Notes under the pieces: generated by a model | What the model saw: the letters and a program-made list of their open reading frames with translations, nothing else | What the model was told of the DNA's origin: nothing | Databases searched by the model: none | Position numbers and translations under genes: made by a program | Shown here: piece by piece, positions 22,842 to 33,728 of the stretch | Layout: every line of letters begins with the position of its first letter | Numbering within the stretch: position 1 is the stretch's first letter | NCBI GenBank assembly: GCA_007026445.1 | Contig: VDMD01000156.1 | Span: 1 to 48,947 of the forward strand | Reading direction: 5' to 3' | DNA: 48,947 bases | From: Schizophyllum amplum | Taxonomy: Eukaryota > Basidiomycota > Agaricomycetes > Agaricales > Schizophyllaceae

Positions 22842-24391
22842 ATGCCTTCCGACCCCGACACCGTCAAGGACGAGCTGAAGGCTATCCTGCGCGATTTACT
22901 TCATCCTATAGGGATATCGTTCGAATCAGTGACCACCAGGTCGACCCACCTGCTTCCCTTCAGCCTAGCAGGCATGGTAAGCGTGCTTTATCTCAAGAGG
23001 CACGTCAAGAAGGAGACGCGGCTGCTCGACGAGCTAGATGCTCTGTTGACCGTGTACATCGACACGCTGAATCCCGAGGCGCTGGCGAAGCTACACCGGG
23101 CATTGCAGGAGTGAGCGGTATTCACGCACTCGTCTGTAGCATGAGTACTCATCATCACCATCGCGCAGCGCGGAGACGCAGAGGGACCTGCTCGTCAGAG
23201 ATGTCAGATCGTTTTGGGGGCCGTCGCTCTACTCGATTCTGCATGCTCACAAGATCACGAAGCTGTGCAAGGGGCTTCTGAATGAAGGGCGGGTGCGTGA
23301 ATCTCTCTGTAATTCCCCCACACGAACTGATTGTCAAAACAAGGCTGCTATCAATGAGGCTATTGAGGATGCCATTGCGAACTTCCTGGTCCTCAGGGCA
23401 CTCGCCCCTCGCGGAAGCCGAACTGATGTTGAGTCGATCGGCACAGACGGCCTCAGCAACCACGACAAGGTTCAGCACCGCAACTTGATTTTCTTCGGAG
23501 GCGATGACGCCTCTCGTTCCGCTCTGCTCAAAGCCGTGCGCGACGCCTCGCTGACAGTGGGTAAGTGCATGTTGTTCATGCTATTGACTGGTCTCTCATC
23601 CAATACTCTCTAGTAGCTCTCGAGAACGCCGTTGCTCCTGGCGTCTCGCTTACGGTGCGGGACGACGAGGTCATCGACATGATCTACGAGGTCGTGTCGT
23701 CGGAGACGCAAGCCGACTCCTCCACTGGGGCACCGGCGCTGCTGATCTACTTGCACTCTGACCTCAGCACGCTATCCGGTGGAGGCGGCGTTGCGTCCTC
23801 GCTCGGCAGTCAGTTTCCCTTGACATATGCAGGGATGCTCTTGACCTCTGACCGCCCACTGCAGACTCTGCCGCCGACTCCGCGACTCTTGTCAATCCCG
23901 AAGAAGCGCCTGTCTTCCATGTTCACTTTGTGAACGGTGTCGATCTCCAGGCTGGCGTTGCAGGCGACCTCAGCTTTATCACGTCGGACATGACGAACGT
24001 GGTCGTGATCAGCTTCGAAGTCAGGGTACGCGTTGGGCTCTGAGATGTAGGCGCAAGTAACTTGTAGCTGATGATTCATGTAGGCCGGTGATATCGACGA
24101 GCTTACCGGCGACGCCGCTCTCACTGCTCAGCAGGTGTCGGAGATGCTCAACAGCGTGTCTCTTGGTACGCGTGGGCTCACTTCCATGATTACTTTGACC
24201 CGCCGGCTAACAAATCTTCTGTCAGAGCAATTCAACGAGGATGGTGTGGACGAGATCTCGCGCCTTGTACAGGATATGACGGCGAACGAGGTTACCGGTA
24301 TGCAAGCCCAGCATTGTCAAAGCTGAGCGGAGACGCTGACATTCACCCAGGTCCCAGTGACAAGGACGTTGCCGCAGGCGAACACGTCTAG
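22842..24391 (+). pseudogene. P-E: P-family gene with one frameshift
   Basis: Member E, the close paralogue of P-C. Exons 22842-23110, 23169-23292, 23344-23560, 23617-24025, 24084-24165, 24226-24297 and 24351-24391 match those of P-C in order and mostly in length. The hydrophobic segment (LLPFSLAGMVSVLYL) is followed by KKETRLLDELDALLT, and exon 2 ends in HKITKLCKGLLNEGR. Compared with P-C, one base is missing near 23862, in the run coding for the DRP-Q-DSA region, which brings a TGA at 23931-23933. After this point the other frame keeps all shared motifs (GDAALTAQQVSEMLNSV) and splice sites. The break may be recent or a sequencing error. If it is real, the protein would lose its last quarter. 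Confidence 0.75.
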
Positions 24392-24948
24392 GCTTGATTC
24401 AAAAATGACAACGCCCTTTTGGCGTCGTCTGTGCTATTCACGTTGGAATAGTACACTGATTGGGCCCTCATCACAATTTTTGGCCGGTTTTCCCTTAGCC
24501 TTTGGCGACCTTGTCTTCTGTAATGTCTCCTGCGCCCGCCTCCTTCTAAAGTCTCCTTAACAGACTCGATTCTATCCCTCTGTCATCGTACTCCAATCTC
24601 TTAACTATTGTCGTGTTCCTGTATTGCGAGCGACATATTGCCGAATTACACTGAGCGTTGATTTCCCACCGCGGTTCGAGTTTAGACCAGCCAACACAGT
24701 CCAGAAAGATCTGTTCTTCCAAGTGCTAGAAGCCACTTACCTGTACATGGGCTTGAACGAAGACATGGGGCGTCCTGAGCGCAAATGAGGTTCGGAAGGT
24801 TCATGTTGAAGTTGGTTGAATGGCGTGTCTAGTATCCCCGAAAGGCAAGCCTAGGACTGGACGCGTAAAGACATCAGTAAACAAGGCCTGTGTAGCGCCC
24901 ACCGCCTCCTCGGGCGCTCCTTCACTCTTACTTCTTTGTCGTGGGTCC
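24392..24948. other. P-E 3' flank and SAPS gene promoter
   Basis: A short hairpin ACGCC (24411-24415) with GGCGT (24421-24425) lies 20 bases past the P-E stop. The stretch at about 24650-24775 resembles the P-C flank (15150-15270). The array ends here; nothing duplicated is seen beyond about 24780. Confidence 0.55.
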
Positions 24949-27900
24949 ATGTTCTGGAGGTGCCTTCATATCCCTGGGCATCCAGGAACTCTTGAGGTCA
25001 ACTCAACGTGCATCATGCAGATTTGGATTCCACAATGCGTCGTCCATTGACAACCTGCTCGACAAGGACGACGTCGTGCTCGAGGCGCTCTTGGACGAGG
25101 ACGATCTGCTGCAGGAGTGCAAGGCGCAGAATACGCGTCTTATAGACTACTTCCAGCGCCAAGACGTGCTCAAACAGCTGTTCGGCTATGTCACCGGACA
25201 GATCGAGCCAGAGGAGGGCAAACGATTCAAGTGCGTGTCGCGTCCCTCGTCCCAGATATCAATACTAATCGAGATATGATGCGTTAGATACCCATATGTC
25301 GCCACGGAGGTCCTTTGCAGCGACATATGGTCCATCGTCGAGACATGCACCACCAACCAGGACACGCTTCTTCGGCCCTTCTGGGAGGGCGTCCTCGAAC
25401 ACACGCCGGATGACATGAAGATGAACATGATCCTCGCCGCCAACTTTGCCAAAATCAACTCCGTTTTCCTGAACAAGAAGCCGGCGGAGGTGAATATCCT
25501 TGTTCATACAGTCACTTGAAACTCAGACGCGCAGATGCTTGCTTTCGTGCAAGCCCAACCAGACGTCATCAATCGCATTATACGCCTCATCGAGACACCG
25601 GCATTTGTGGACCTCCTCGTCCGTATCATCCAACTCGACGAGCAGCCCGGATGCGATACCGTACTGGAGGCGCGTCATCACATGCATCCTCATGCAGTAC
25701 TAGCGAGCTAACACCTATCTGCAGTGGCTCTCTGAACAGCGCTTGATTCCCCGCCTGGTAGAATTGCTATCCCCCCATCACTCGTCCGACAAGCACGCCG
25801 TTGTCACGGACCTCATCAAGGGCATCACCTCCATGGCCAACCCCTCCCCAGGCGCCGGCATGACCGAAGGATTGCAGAACGGACCCTCATCGAATCGCTT
25901 CGCCCGCGAACTCGTCAAGCCCGACATGATCAGTCAACTGATGGACTACATCGTAGCCGACTTCGGCCCGCAGTCCACCACCAGCGCGCTGAAGGTGCTG
26001 GCGGACCCGCCGCCAGATGCCGGTGAAGGGAAGGATAACATGTCCTGGTCCATCTCCAGTCAGCCGCCGTTGCCGACGTTAGAATCGCACACGTCGTCTG
26101 TGGTTAGCTCGATAGCGGTCGTTGTGGAGGTCATCCGTAAGAACAACTCGGACTACTTCGAGCCCTATCTGTTCCACGTCCTGCGCAACCGGCTCATGCA
26201 GGTATGTTTGTTTGCATCTTTCTTGCGCGCGCTGATGGAGTGAGAAATCAGGTACAGCAGCAGATGGACTTTTCGGACGGCGACTACCGGCAAGCGCTTG
26301 AGCCCACCATGCAGGCGATGGTCGACAAGCTCGGTGTCGTACACTTTGGTCCTCTATTGGAGGTGATGTGTAACCAGATGGAGTTGCTGCAGGGCTTCAC
26401 GAAGCAACCTCGGTCTCTTGTATGTTGTCCTGCCGCTTTTATGCCATTGACTGCGTCGCTAACTCCGCTCACAGACTGGGCCGGTGAACACCACAGTCGG
26501 CGCAATACAACCATTGACACTCGAGCGCTACCGAGTCATCGAGCTCTTCGCCGAATTGTTGCACTGCTCGAACATGACGCTGTTGAACCGCCCATCCACC
26601 TTCGCAGATATGTACGACGCAGATGGACGACTGCAGGGTGGCCTCGAGGGCATGGAACGCTTGGGTCAGGTCATTTCTCCCGCTCAGCGTCGCGATGAGG
26701 ATGACAACATGGACGACGTCGAGCCCGCCATGGAATTCCCTGTCTCGTCAGCTTCGCGCAACTCGCCTTCCGGTTTCGACTCCGATGACGACATGGGCTC
26801 AGAACCCGGCAGCTCAGACGACGAGGCCATGGAGGAAATCGTAATGGCAGAGGATCCGTCGACGTCCGTGTCCGCGTCTCCTGCAAGCCAACGCGCGCCA
26901 CTGTCCGCATCGCCGCAGACGAGCGCATTCTCGTGCTCACCACGGTCGAGCAATTTCTCGACGTCGCCGAATGCGGGTAGTACGCTGTCGTCGTCGCCGG
27001 AGACATCGACTACTGTGCCAAGTCTGATAAGCGATGGTACGGAGTCGATCGGGTCGACCGCAGGCGCGAGGTCTCGATCGCGGAGGAGCTCGAGGCGGCG
27101 AACCACCATGGAGGAGAGCGTCACGGCCACCCAGATGATGCCCATTGGGGAGCAGCTCAAACAACGATGGCTGGACCTAGATATTTTGTCCTCTATCATG
27201 GTTCGTCATGTCCTTGTTCGGTTGGCTCTCAACTAACATTCATCGCAGGACTTATTCTTCGAGTTTCCCTGGAATAACTTCCTGCACAGCGCCGTGTACG
27301 ACATCATCCACCAGATCTTCACCGGCCCTGCAGAAAGCGGCTTGAACCGCGAGCTCGCACTCTCGCTCTTCCGTGACGCCAAGCTCATGCATCGCATCGT
27401 TGCCGGGCAGAAGCGTAACGACGAGGCCGCCGCGCAGCCGAAGGGTGTACGACTGGGGTACATGGGCCACCTCACGCTCATCGCGGAAGACGTGATCAAC
27501 TGGCTCGAGCAGCTGCCCACGGACGCGCGGTCTGCCGTCCTGCTCTTTGCTCCAGTTCCCGAATGGGAAGAATACGTGACGGGCCGGTACAACGAGACGA
27601 AGGCGCGCGATACGGCACTGCTAGGCGGAGGCAAGCCGGACGTGGCGCGCAGCACCGGCGGCGCGTCACGCTGGAAGGTGGATGAAGAGGACGCGAAGGG
27701 GACGGCGGCTGCCAAGGTCAAAATGGAGGATGACGATGGGGAGATGAAGGGCGAGTTCAGGCGCGCGACGAGTGCGAGGCCAAGACGGGAGGGAAGTGCG
27801 GACTTTGGTCCAGCTCCAATTGCGCAGGACGAGGACGAGGATGAGGGTGAGGGCGAGCGGCGCGCGGAGCCGGTGAGTGTGGTTTAGCTTCTCGGGTATG

Positions 27901-28504
27901 AGCGAGCGAGCTGACTTGCAACAGTTTGCGCGATATTTGGCGCAGGAGATCGGCACCACGGCGCACTTTGAAAACTCCGAAGAGTCGGATGAGGACGAGG
28001 ATGATGCGGGATGGTTATCGCAGAACAAGTTCATGCGCCCGCCCGTGTCAAGCCAACAGCGGCCGGCTGAGCGACGACCGCTAGCAGAGGCCTTTGGCGA
28101 TACCTTCGATCCTGGGCCATCTAATTCACCAGGCGCTGTACACTCCAATCCCTTCGAGTCGGATGAGGTACGCGTGCGATCAACTCTTGCTAGATGTTGA
28201 CGACTGACTCCATATGAAGGACACCTTCGGCGCCTTCACAAGTCCCAGCGGGGAAGGCTTCACTGCGAGCGGAACCGACCCCTTCACTTTCCCCTCATCC
28301 TTCCCGCCCGGGGACGACCTCTCCGCATCCGCCTTCGATGACGACTTTGGCGACTTTGGCGACTTCCAGAGCGCCGTAGGTGACCCCGAACCGGAGGACG
28401 GGGAGCTGACGCCGACGACGGGGAGCTGGACGTTTGCGAGCGGGTCGACGACCTCGGTGCCGTCGGACGAGGAGAAGGGCGGCGAGGAAAAACGGACTGC
28501 ATGA
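24949..28504 (+). CDS. SAPS-domain protein, Sit4/PP6 phosphatase regulatory subunit
   Basis: Regulatory subunit of the Sit4/PP6-type serine/threonine phosphatase, which acts in cell-cycle and nutrient signalling. Ten exons (24949-24959, 25021-25230, 25288-25489, 25535-25669, 25725-26201, 26252-26419, 26475-27200, 27249-27872, 27925-28167, 28220-28504) give an unbroken 1026 residues. The protein starts MFWRFGFHNASSIDNLLDK, a family hallmark, split by an intron after the fourth codon. The SAPS helical-repeat domain runs through IRLIETPAFVDLLVRIIQLD and FELLHCSNM-like segments to about residue 750, interrupted by an acidic, serine-rich insert (about 420-570). The C-terminus is acidic with DDDFGDFGDFQSA. 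Intron 4 has a GC donor (25670-25671). This is a single-copy household gene that bounds the array. Confidence 0.95.
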
Positions 28505-28823
28505 TATACGACGGAGGACAGGCGAGTGCGTGTATGGATACCCCCCGCCTCAGGGACTGTAGCTACTGGTGTGTGTAGAGCTTACCTGTTTACGATCTGC
28601 TTTCGAACTAGGCCGTGTTGTGGGCTTTCGAAGCTTGCCATCCTGTCTTCGAGGTAGGGAATGAGAATTTTCTCGACTATGTTGTTCAATGGCATTGCGT
28701 GCCAAATACAGCGAATGAAAGCGCAAATGACAGTGACTCGTGCGGCTCGGTGAAAGGCGCTTGAAGGAGGATATATATGTCTGAATCAGCGAACACTTAC
28801 TCACCTTCCCTCCTTCACCTTAC
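28505..28823. other. Intergenic, SAPS 3' end to FAHD1 promoter
   Basis: Nothing coding is seen. A TATATATA-like run near 28771-28777 lies about 50 bases ahead of the FAHD1 start and could serve as a TATA element. Confidence 0.4.
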
Positions 28824-30019
28824 ATGGCCTCGTCCTTCGTCCGGAACGGCAAAAAGGTCACCATCCTTGCCCTCCAGATCACGATGGAGGCTCAAGCATC
28901 CCCCAGATCGTCGCCATAGGGCGTAATTATGCCGAGCACATCAAGGAGTTGAACAACGCGGCGCCCAAGGAGCCGTTCTTCTTCCTGAAGCCGACGTCGA
29001 GCTACATCGGGTCTGGCGGGAAGCTTGAGATCCCCCGTGGGGTCATCGCGCACCATGAAGGTATGGGCGCGTACAGTGTTCGTCCGGGCGTGCACTGACG
29101 AAGCGCCGTGCAGTCGAACTCGGCCTGGTGATCGGGCAGCGCGCGAGGGATGTCAAGCAGGCGGACGCACAGTCTGTCATCGCTGGGTATGGTGCGTGAC
29201 AAGTCTTTCGCGTCGAACAGAGGCTGACGACGTATGGCAGCCTTGGCAGTGGACATGACCGCGCGTAACGTTCAGGATGCGGTCAAGAAGAAGGGTCTGC
29301 CGTGGTCGACGGCAAAGGGCTTCGACAGCTTCACGCCCATCGGGTGAGTGTTATGTACACGGTTGCGAAGGGGAGGGCGCTGACGATGTCTAGGGACTTC
29401 ATCCCGAAGTCTGCAGTGACGAACCCGGATGACCTGCGTTTATGGCTGAAGGTGCGTCACCCGCTTCCCCCTCCCCCCTTCCCCTTCAATGCCTCCACCT
29501 CAGGCTGCCACTGCCCGCACCATTCCTTGTTATGCCCCTTGTCTGGATCCCCCGCCGCTGACGCTAACGCTCGCCATAGATCAACGGGGCATTCAAGCAG
29601 AACGGCACCACCGCGGACATGATCTTCAAGATCCCCCGACTCATTGAACACATCACGTCCATCATGACGCTCGAGGTGAGCAAGCTACCGACTCTCATTT
29701 TGGCTCTACGCCCGTTCTCCGCACTTGGCTTTGCATGCCCGTCCCTCCTCCCGCTCATCTATCCTTACTTCCTTGCCCTGCCCTCGTTCTTTTACCGCCA
29801 GCCCTTCGACATTTCTCCCCTCCCCTACCATCCCCCTACCCCTACTTACACCCCCACCAGGAAGGCGACCTCGTCCTCACGGGCACGCCCTCCGGCGTCG
29901 GCCCCGTCAACCCCGGAGACCAGATCGAGTGCGGGCTGACGACGGCATCCGGCGACGCGCTCGCCGCGCTCAATTTTGCCGCCGTGCAGCGAGAGGGCGG
30001 GTACAGCTTCCAGGCGTAG
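28824..30019 (+). CDS. Fumarylacetoacetate hydrolase family protein (acylpyruvate hydrolase type)
   Basis: FAHD1-like enzyme expected to cleave acylpyruvates or decarboxylate oxaloacetate with a divalent metal, often in mitochondria. Exons 28824-28856, 28907-29060, 29114-29191, 29241-29343, 29394-29451, 29580-29675 and 29861-30019 give 226 residues, the usual length. Motifs in order are [46 protein letters not shown] (metal-binding E-x-E type region), [25 protein letters not shown], and [16 protein letters not shown] near the end. Intron 1 begins GTCACC, a weak donor, but only this splice joins the short first exon to IVAIG in frame. The last intron (29676-29860) is long and rich in pyrimidine. 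No strong targeting peptide is visible. Confidence 0.92.
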
Positions 30020-30875
30020 TGGGGACGTTGCAGGCGAGTTCATGAACGTCGGCGCTGTGAAGGCAATCATCTATCGAGTAACAATGGCCGCAGTAGCAGA
30101 TGTCGCGTGCGCGGATGCGCCTGTTTCATATGTGTAAGTCCGGATGCTTGTCGAACACTTTCACGCAAACTCAACCCATGTCAGGGAGCATTACGAAATG
30201 TTGGCATTTGTCGCAATCAATCTGCAGTACTTCTCTGCCGTGCCTTCATCCCGTTGTTGGTGCTGCTCTTGCACGCGTAGATGCGACCTAAGCTGGCTTG
30301 TCCTGCTTGCTGAGATACAAAAAAGGCGCGTTGTGGCCAGGTCGATTGGCGAGACAGTCACACGAGCGTTGGTACATGCCGGATTATCAACACTAGTCAA
30401 CCTTCCGCGATGCTCAACAATAATTCCGAGCCAAACGACCCTCCGGCCCTTTCTATTCCCTTAGCTCTCTATCACCTTCACGTCATCATGCTGATGCAAA
30501 CAATATCGATGCAGTGACAGGCGCTGATCTTTCCTTCAGTGTGTACCGCCATCATGTTTCCCCCGCCATATGCACCTCCCCCAGTCGACGGTCTATTGTA
30601 TGTCCAGGTTCTATTGCCGCTCATATCACGCCATGGGTGGCATCTTCGATTCGTATGTGGCGCTCGCACGCATGATTGCCCCGGTGAATGCTGTACTTGG
30701 TTTGCAGCTTCATCTCCCTCGTCATCAGTGCCGGTTCCCTCTTTCCCCCACAACGTCTGGAGAGTGGGTTTGCATTCCCCCCCTCCCCCTGCGTGTCATA
30801 CATGCTTACCTCCCCTCTTGACAAGGTGTCTTTTTAGCGCGTCGTTTGGACCGTCCACGGTTCGACGAGCTCGCA
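30020..30875. other. Intergenic, nothing recognised
   Basis: The region is 0.85 kb between two genes in the same direction. Short open frames are present on both strands, but none has a recognisable motif or consistent splice structure. Confidence 0.4.
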
Positions 30876-33728
30876 ATGGCCACCGTTGAGGTCTCCGACA
30901 CTGAAGGTATCGACAATAGGTTCCAAGATTGCAATGAAGCCAGGTGCACTGCTACGGGGATGCGCCCGGGCCAGTCAAGGACGATGTTTGGTATGAAGGA
31001 AGGTCATCGTCCTCGCAGAAGAGCCGGTAGGTGCTGCTTCACACTCCAGTGGGCCGATACGCTGATACCTGTCTAGTCAATCCGTATGACTACGAGCAAA
31101 AGTACGAGGAAGACGAGTATGGCGAAGAAATGGGACCCAACGCGCGCTTCTGGCGGGTTGTGCTCGACGAAGGTCAAATATATGACATGGAGATGGTGGA
31201 AGGCTGGCGGGATACCCTTGACGTCCTTCTTATATTTGTACGTGCGTCTTACAAGTCGCCCAGAACTTTTGGTCCTCATCACGCCTTCAAGGCTGGTCTC
31301 TTCTCTGCGGTCGTCACGACGCTCGTCGTTCAGTCAGCGGCGGCCCTGCAGTCAAACTACGCACTGATCTCAGCGTCCCTCACCGCCGAGCTCATCGACA
31401 TACAGAGGGCGTGGGCGGCCGGGTCGCCTGTCGATAGCGTACCGCGCTCGAAGCTGACGCTCGATTCCTTAACCGCCTCCGCTCTCGACTATTGGTGCAA
31501 TGGGTTCTGGTTCACCAGTCTTGCTCTCAGCCTTTCCGCCGCTCTCATGGCCGTCCTCATCAAACAATGGCTTCAGGTTCGCCAAGCTCGTTAACGAGAT
31601 TTGTTTGTTGTTGACTGCGCTCCATAGGCTTACAGCGGTCATGTGTCGGGCACTCCGAGGCACCAAGCGCTCGTCCGGCAGTTCAGATTGATCGGCATAG
31701 AGCGGTGGAACGTCCCGCTCATTGTCGGCCTCTTGCCAATGCTGCTCCATCTATCTCTAATGTTGTTCTTCATCGGGCTGGCGCTCTATATCATGACCTT
31801 CGACACCGCCATAGCCGGAGTCGTCATTGCCATCGCCATTGCGGTCTACTCCCTGTACTTCGCGGCCAATATCCTGCCGATGGTCGACTGCCAATGCCCA
31901 TACAGGACACCGTTGTCTCAATACGGCTTCATAGCATTCCGCTATATCCTGACGTGGACATTCGGATGGCTTCGCCGGCTGAACATAAACGGCTCGTCCC
32001 AATCACTTCCGGTGGCGTCTGATCCAGAGTCGGCGGAGCGGATGACATGGTCAGCCGCCGCTCGAACGTGGGCCGTGGTTCACCTGAAGGCTCTAGCACG
32101 CTTTCTCTCGCCCCCGGACTCGTGGATTTCGCGGGCGCGAGAGGCTGCCGCGGTAGCAGAATCCGAAAACTCGCTGATGGTCAAGTGCCTCACGTGGGTC
32201 TATTCGGCGTCGTCAAACCCAACGGTCGCGAGCATCACGGTGCAAGCCATGTCCGGTCTTCCCCTCGATGTCGCGCCTATCTCGCATGACGAGATGCTTA
32301 CGGATATCCTTCTGCGTCTGGATCATAGTGGTATGGCGAACTTGGCTGCACACCACCGGAGCGTCCTGGAGCGCCTCGCTCGGAGTCTGCTCTTTTTCGC
32401 CACTACCGATGGTGATCTGCAGGCTGGCATCCGTCACGCCTTGTATCGCTTGGACAAGCATGCAACCAATCTCACGGGCTGCGCGCCGCACTCGCAGACC
32501 CAGTTGCAAGGCGCCGTTCTGGCGCTATCCGCAACAAACGACGGAGAGACTTGGCTAGGCCTGCTTCAGGATTATTACAACCCGCTGGCGATGGTCTACA
32601 CTTCGCCCCCGTCCACTCTACGCCTACCTCCCGTGGTGTGGAGTCACATGCTTGATTTCCTGGCCTGTGGTGCGTATCCATCATCCCGAACTTGCGCGCA
32701 GCTAGCCCTCTTCCTCCTGTTGAGTTATCTCGAGGACTGTGGACCGTATCGTAGACGGCAGCGACGGAAGATAGGTGCCATGTCTATAGGTAACCTCTGC
32801 GACACGGACAACAATGTGGATCGCCTCCTGAATCATGCAATACATCGCATTCTGTGTAGTCCTCGCGGCGGCTGCTCGACCTTGAGCAAGGATCGTGTGC
32901 GTTCAGGCTCAGCGCTCACGACGACACGACGTCCGCTGACAATTCCTGCAGGACATACCCAAGTTCGCCTTCTCTTTGCACATGTTCCGACACGTCCTCG
33001 AACTCGCAATCGATTTCACCAGCTCCGCAAACAGTGTCTTTTTGGAGAAAGCTGACGGGGTACAGCTACGCGCGGTACTGTTCGATGAGAGCATCGGCTC
33101 CCTGGCGGCGCTCCTCAAATGGCACTTGCGCAATCAAGCTTGGAACTTCCTTGACGACATCGCCAAAGTCGCACAGCTGCCATGGGTAACCCTCAGAACA
33201 CGCAGAACGCTCCTCGACATATACACCCGTAAATCCATACCACACTCCTCTGTCCGACCATTCATCCAACTGCTTATGTTTCTACTGCGATCAGTGTCTG
33301 CCGCTGACGACCCGCCCGACGGCAGCCAATGGTCATCCTCTGCTCAGTTCAGGCGGGACATTCTCAGTACTCTGTCCAGCGCCATCGATCAACATGGTAC
33401 TGAGGCGCTGTCGGACGCATCACTGAGGGAAGACATCCTCGTCGCATCAGGCGCCCACATTGACCGCGACCTGACGGACGTGCTCTCTGCTGGCTTAGCG
33501 CCCGCAAATCACAGCATGCCAGAGCTGAGCGACGAGCTACACGATCGTGTCGATAATGTCGAGGACGGGACGGACGCGAAAGGCAACATGCAGAAGGAGA
33601 GTGGAGACGAGAGCGGCGCGAAAGCCACGGCACACCCGACGATAAACAAGGAAAAAGAAGAGCAACGGGACATAGACGACGATAGTAATGGGGTGATCGA
33701 GAAAGGAGAGAACCAAGAAGCTCGATAG
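30876..33728 (+). CDS. DUF6535 domain-containing membrane protein
   Basis: A protein of the mushroom-expanded DUF6535 family; function unknown. Exons 30876-31026, 31077-31237, 31292-31576, 31628-32896 and 32952-33728 give 880 residues without a break. The domain starts around residue 55 with NPYDYEQKYEEDE and MVEGWRDTLDVLLIFAGLFS. Four hydrophobic segments are visible: about 105-130, 180-198 (SLALSLSAALMAVLIKQWLQ), 230-256 and 258-280. The rest is a long soluble part rich in alpha helix, including FRHVLELAIDF, and the last 60 residues are acidic and lysine-rich (EKEEQRDIDDDSNG). It is probably an integral membrane protein with a cytosolic tail. The last donor (GTGCGT at 32897) was chosen because it keeps the frame into DIPKFAFSLHMF. 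Confidence 0.9.

Noticed and set aside
26671..27199. Long minus-strand frames in the SAPS acidic region
   Set aside because: They are mirror images of a serine- and aspartate-rich coding stretch. The plus-strand gene is intact and recognisable.
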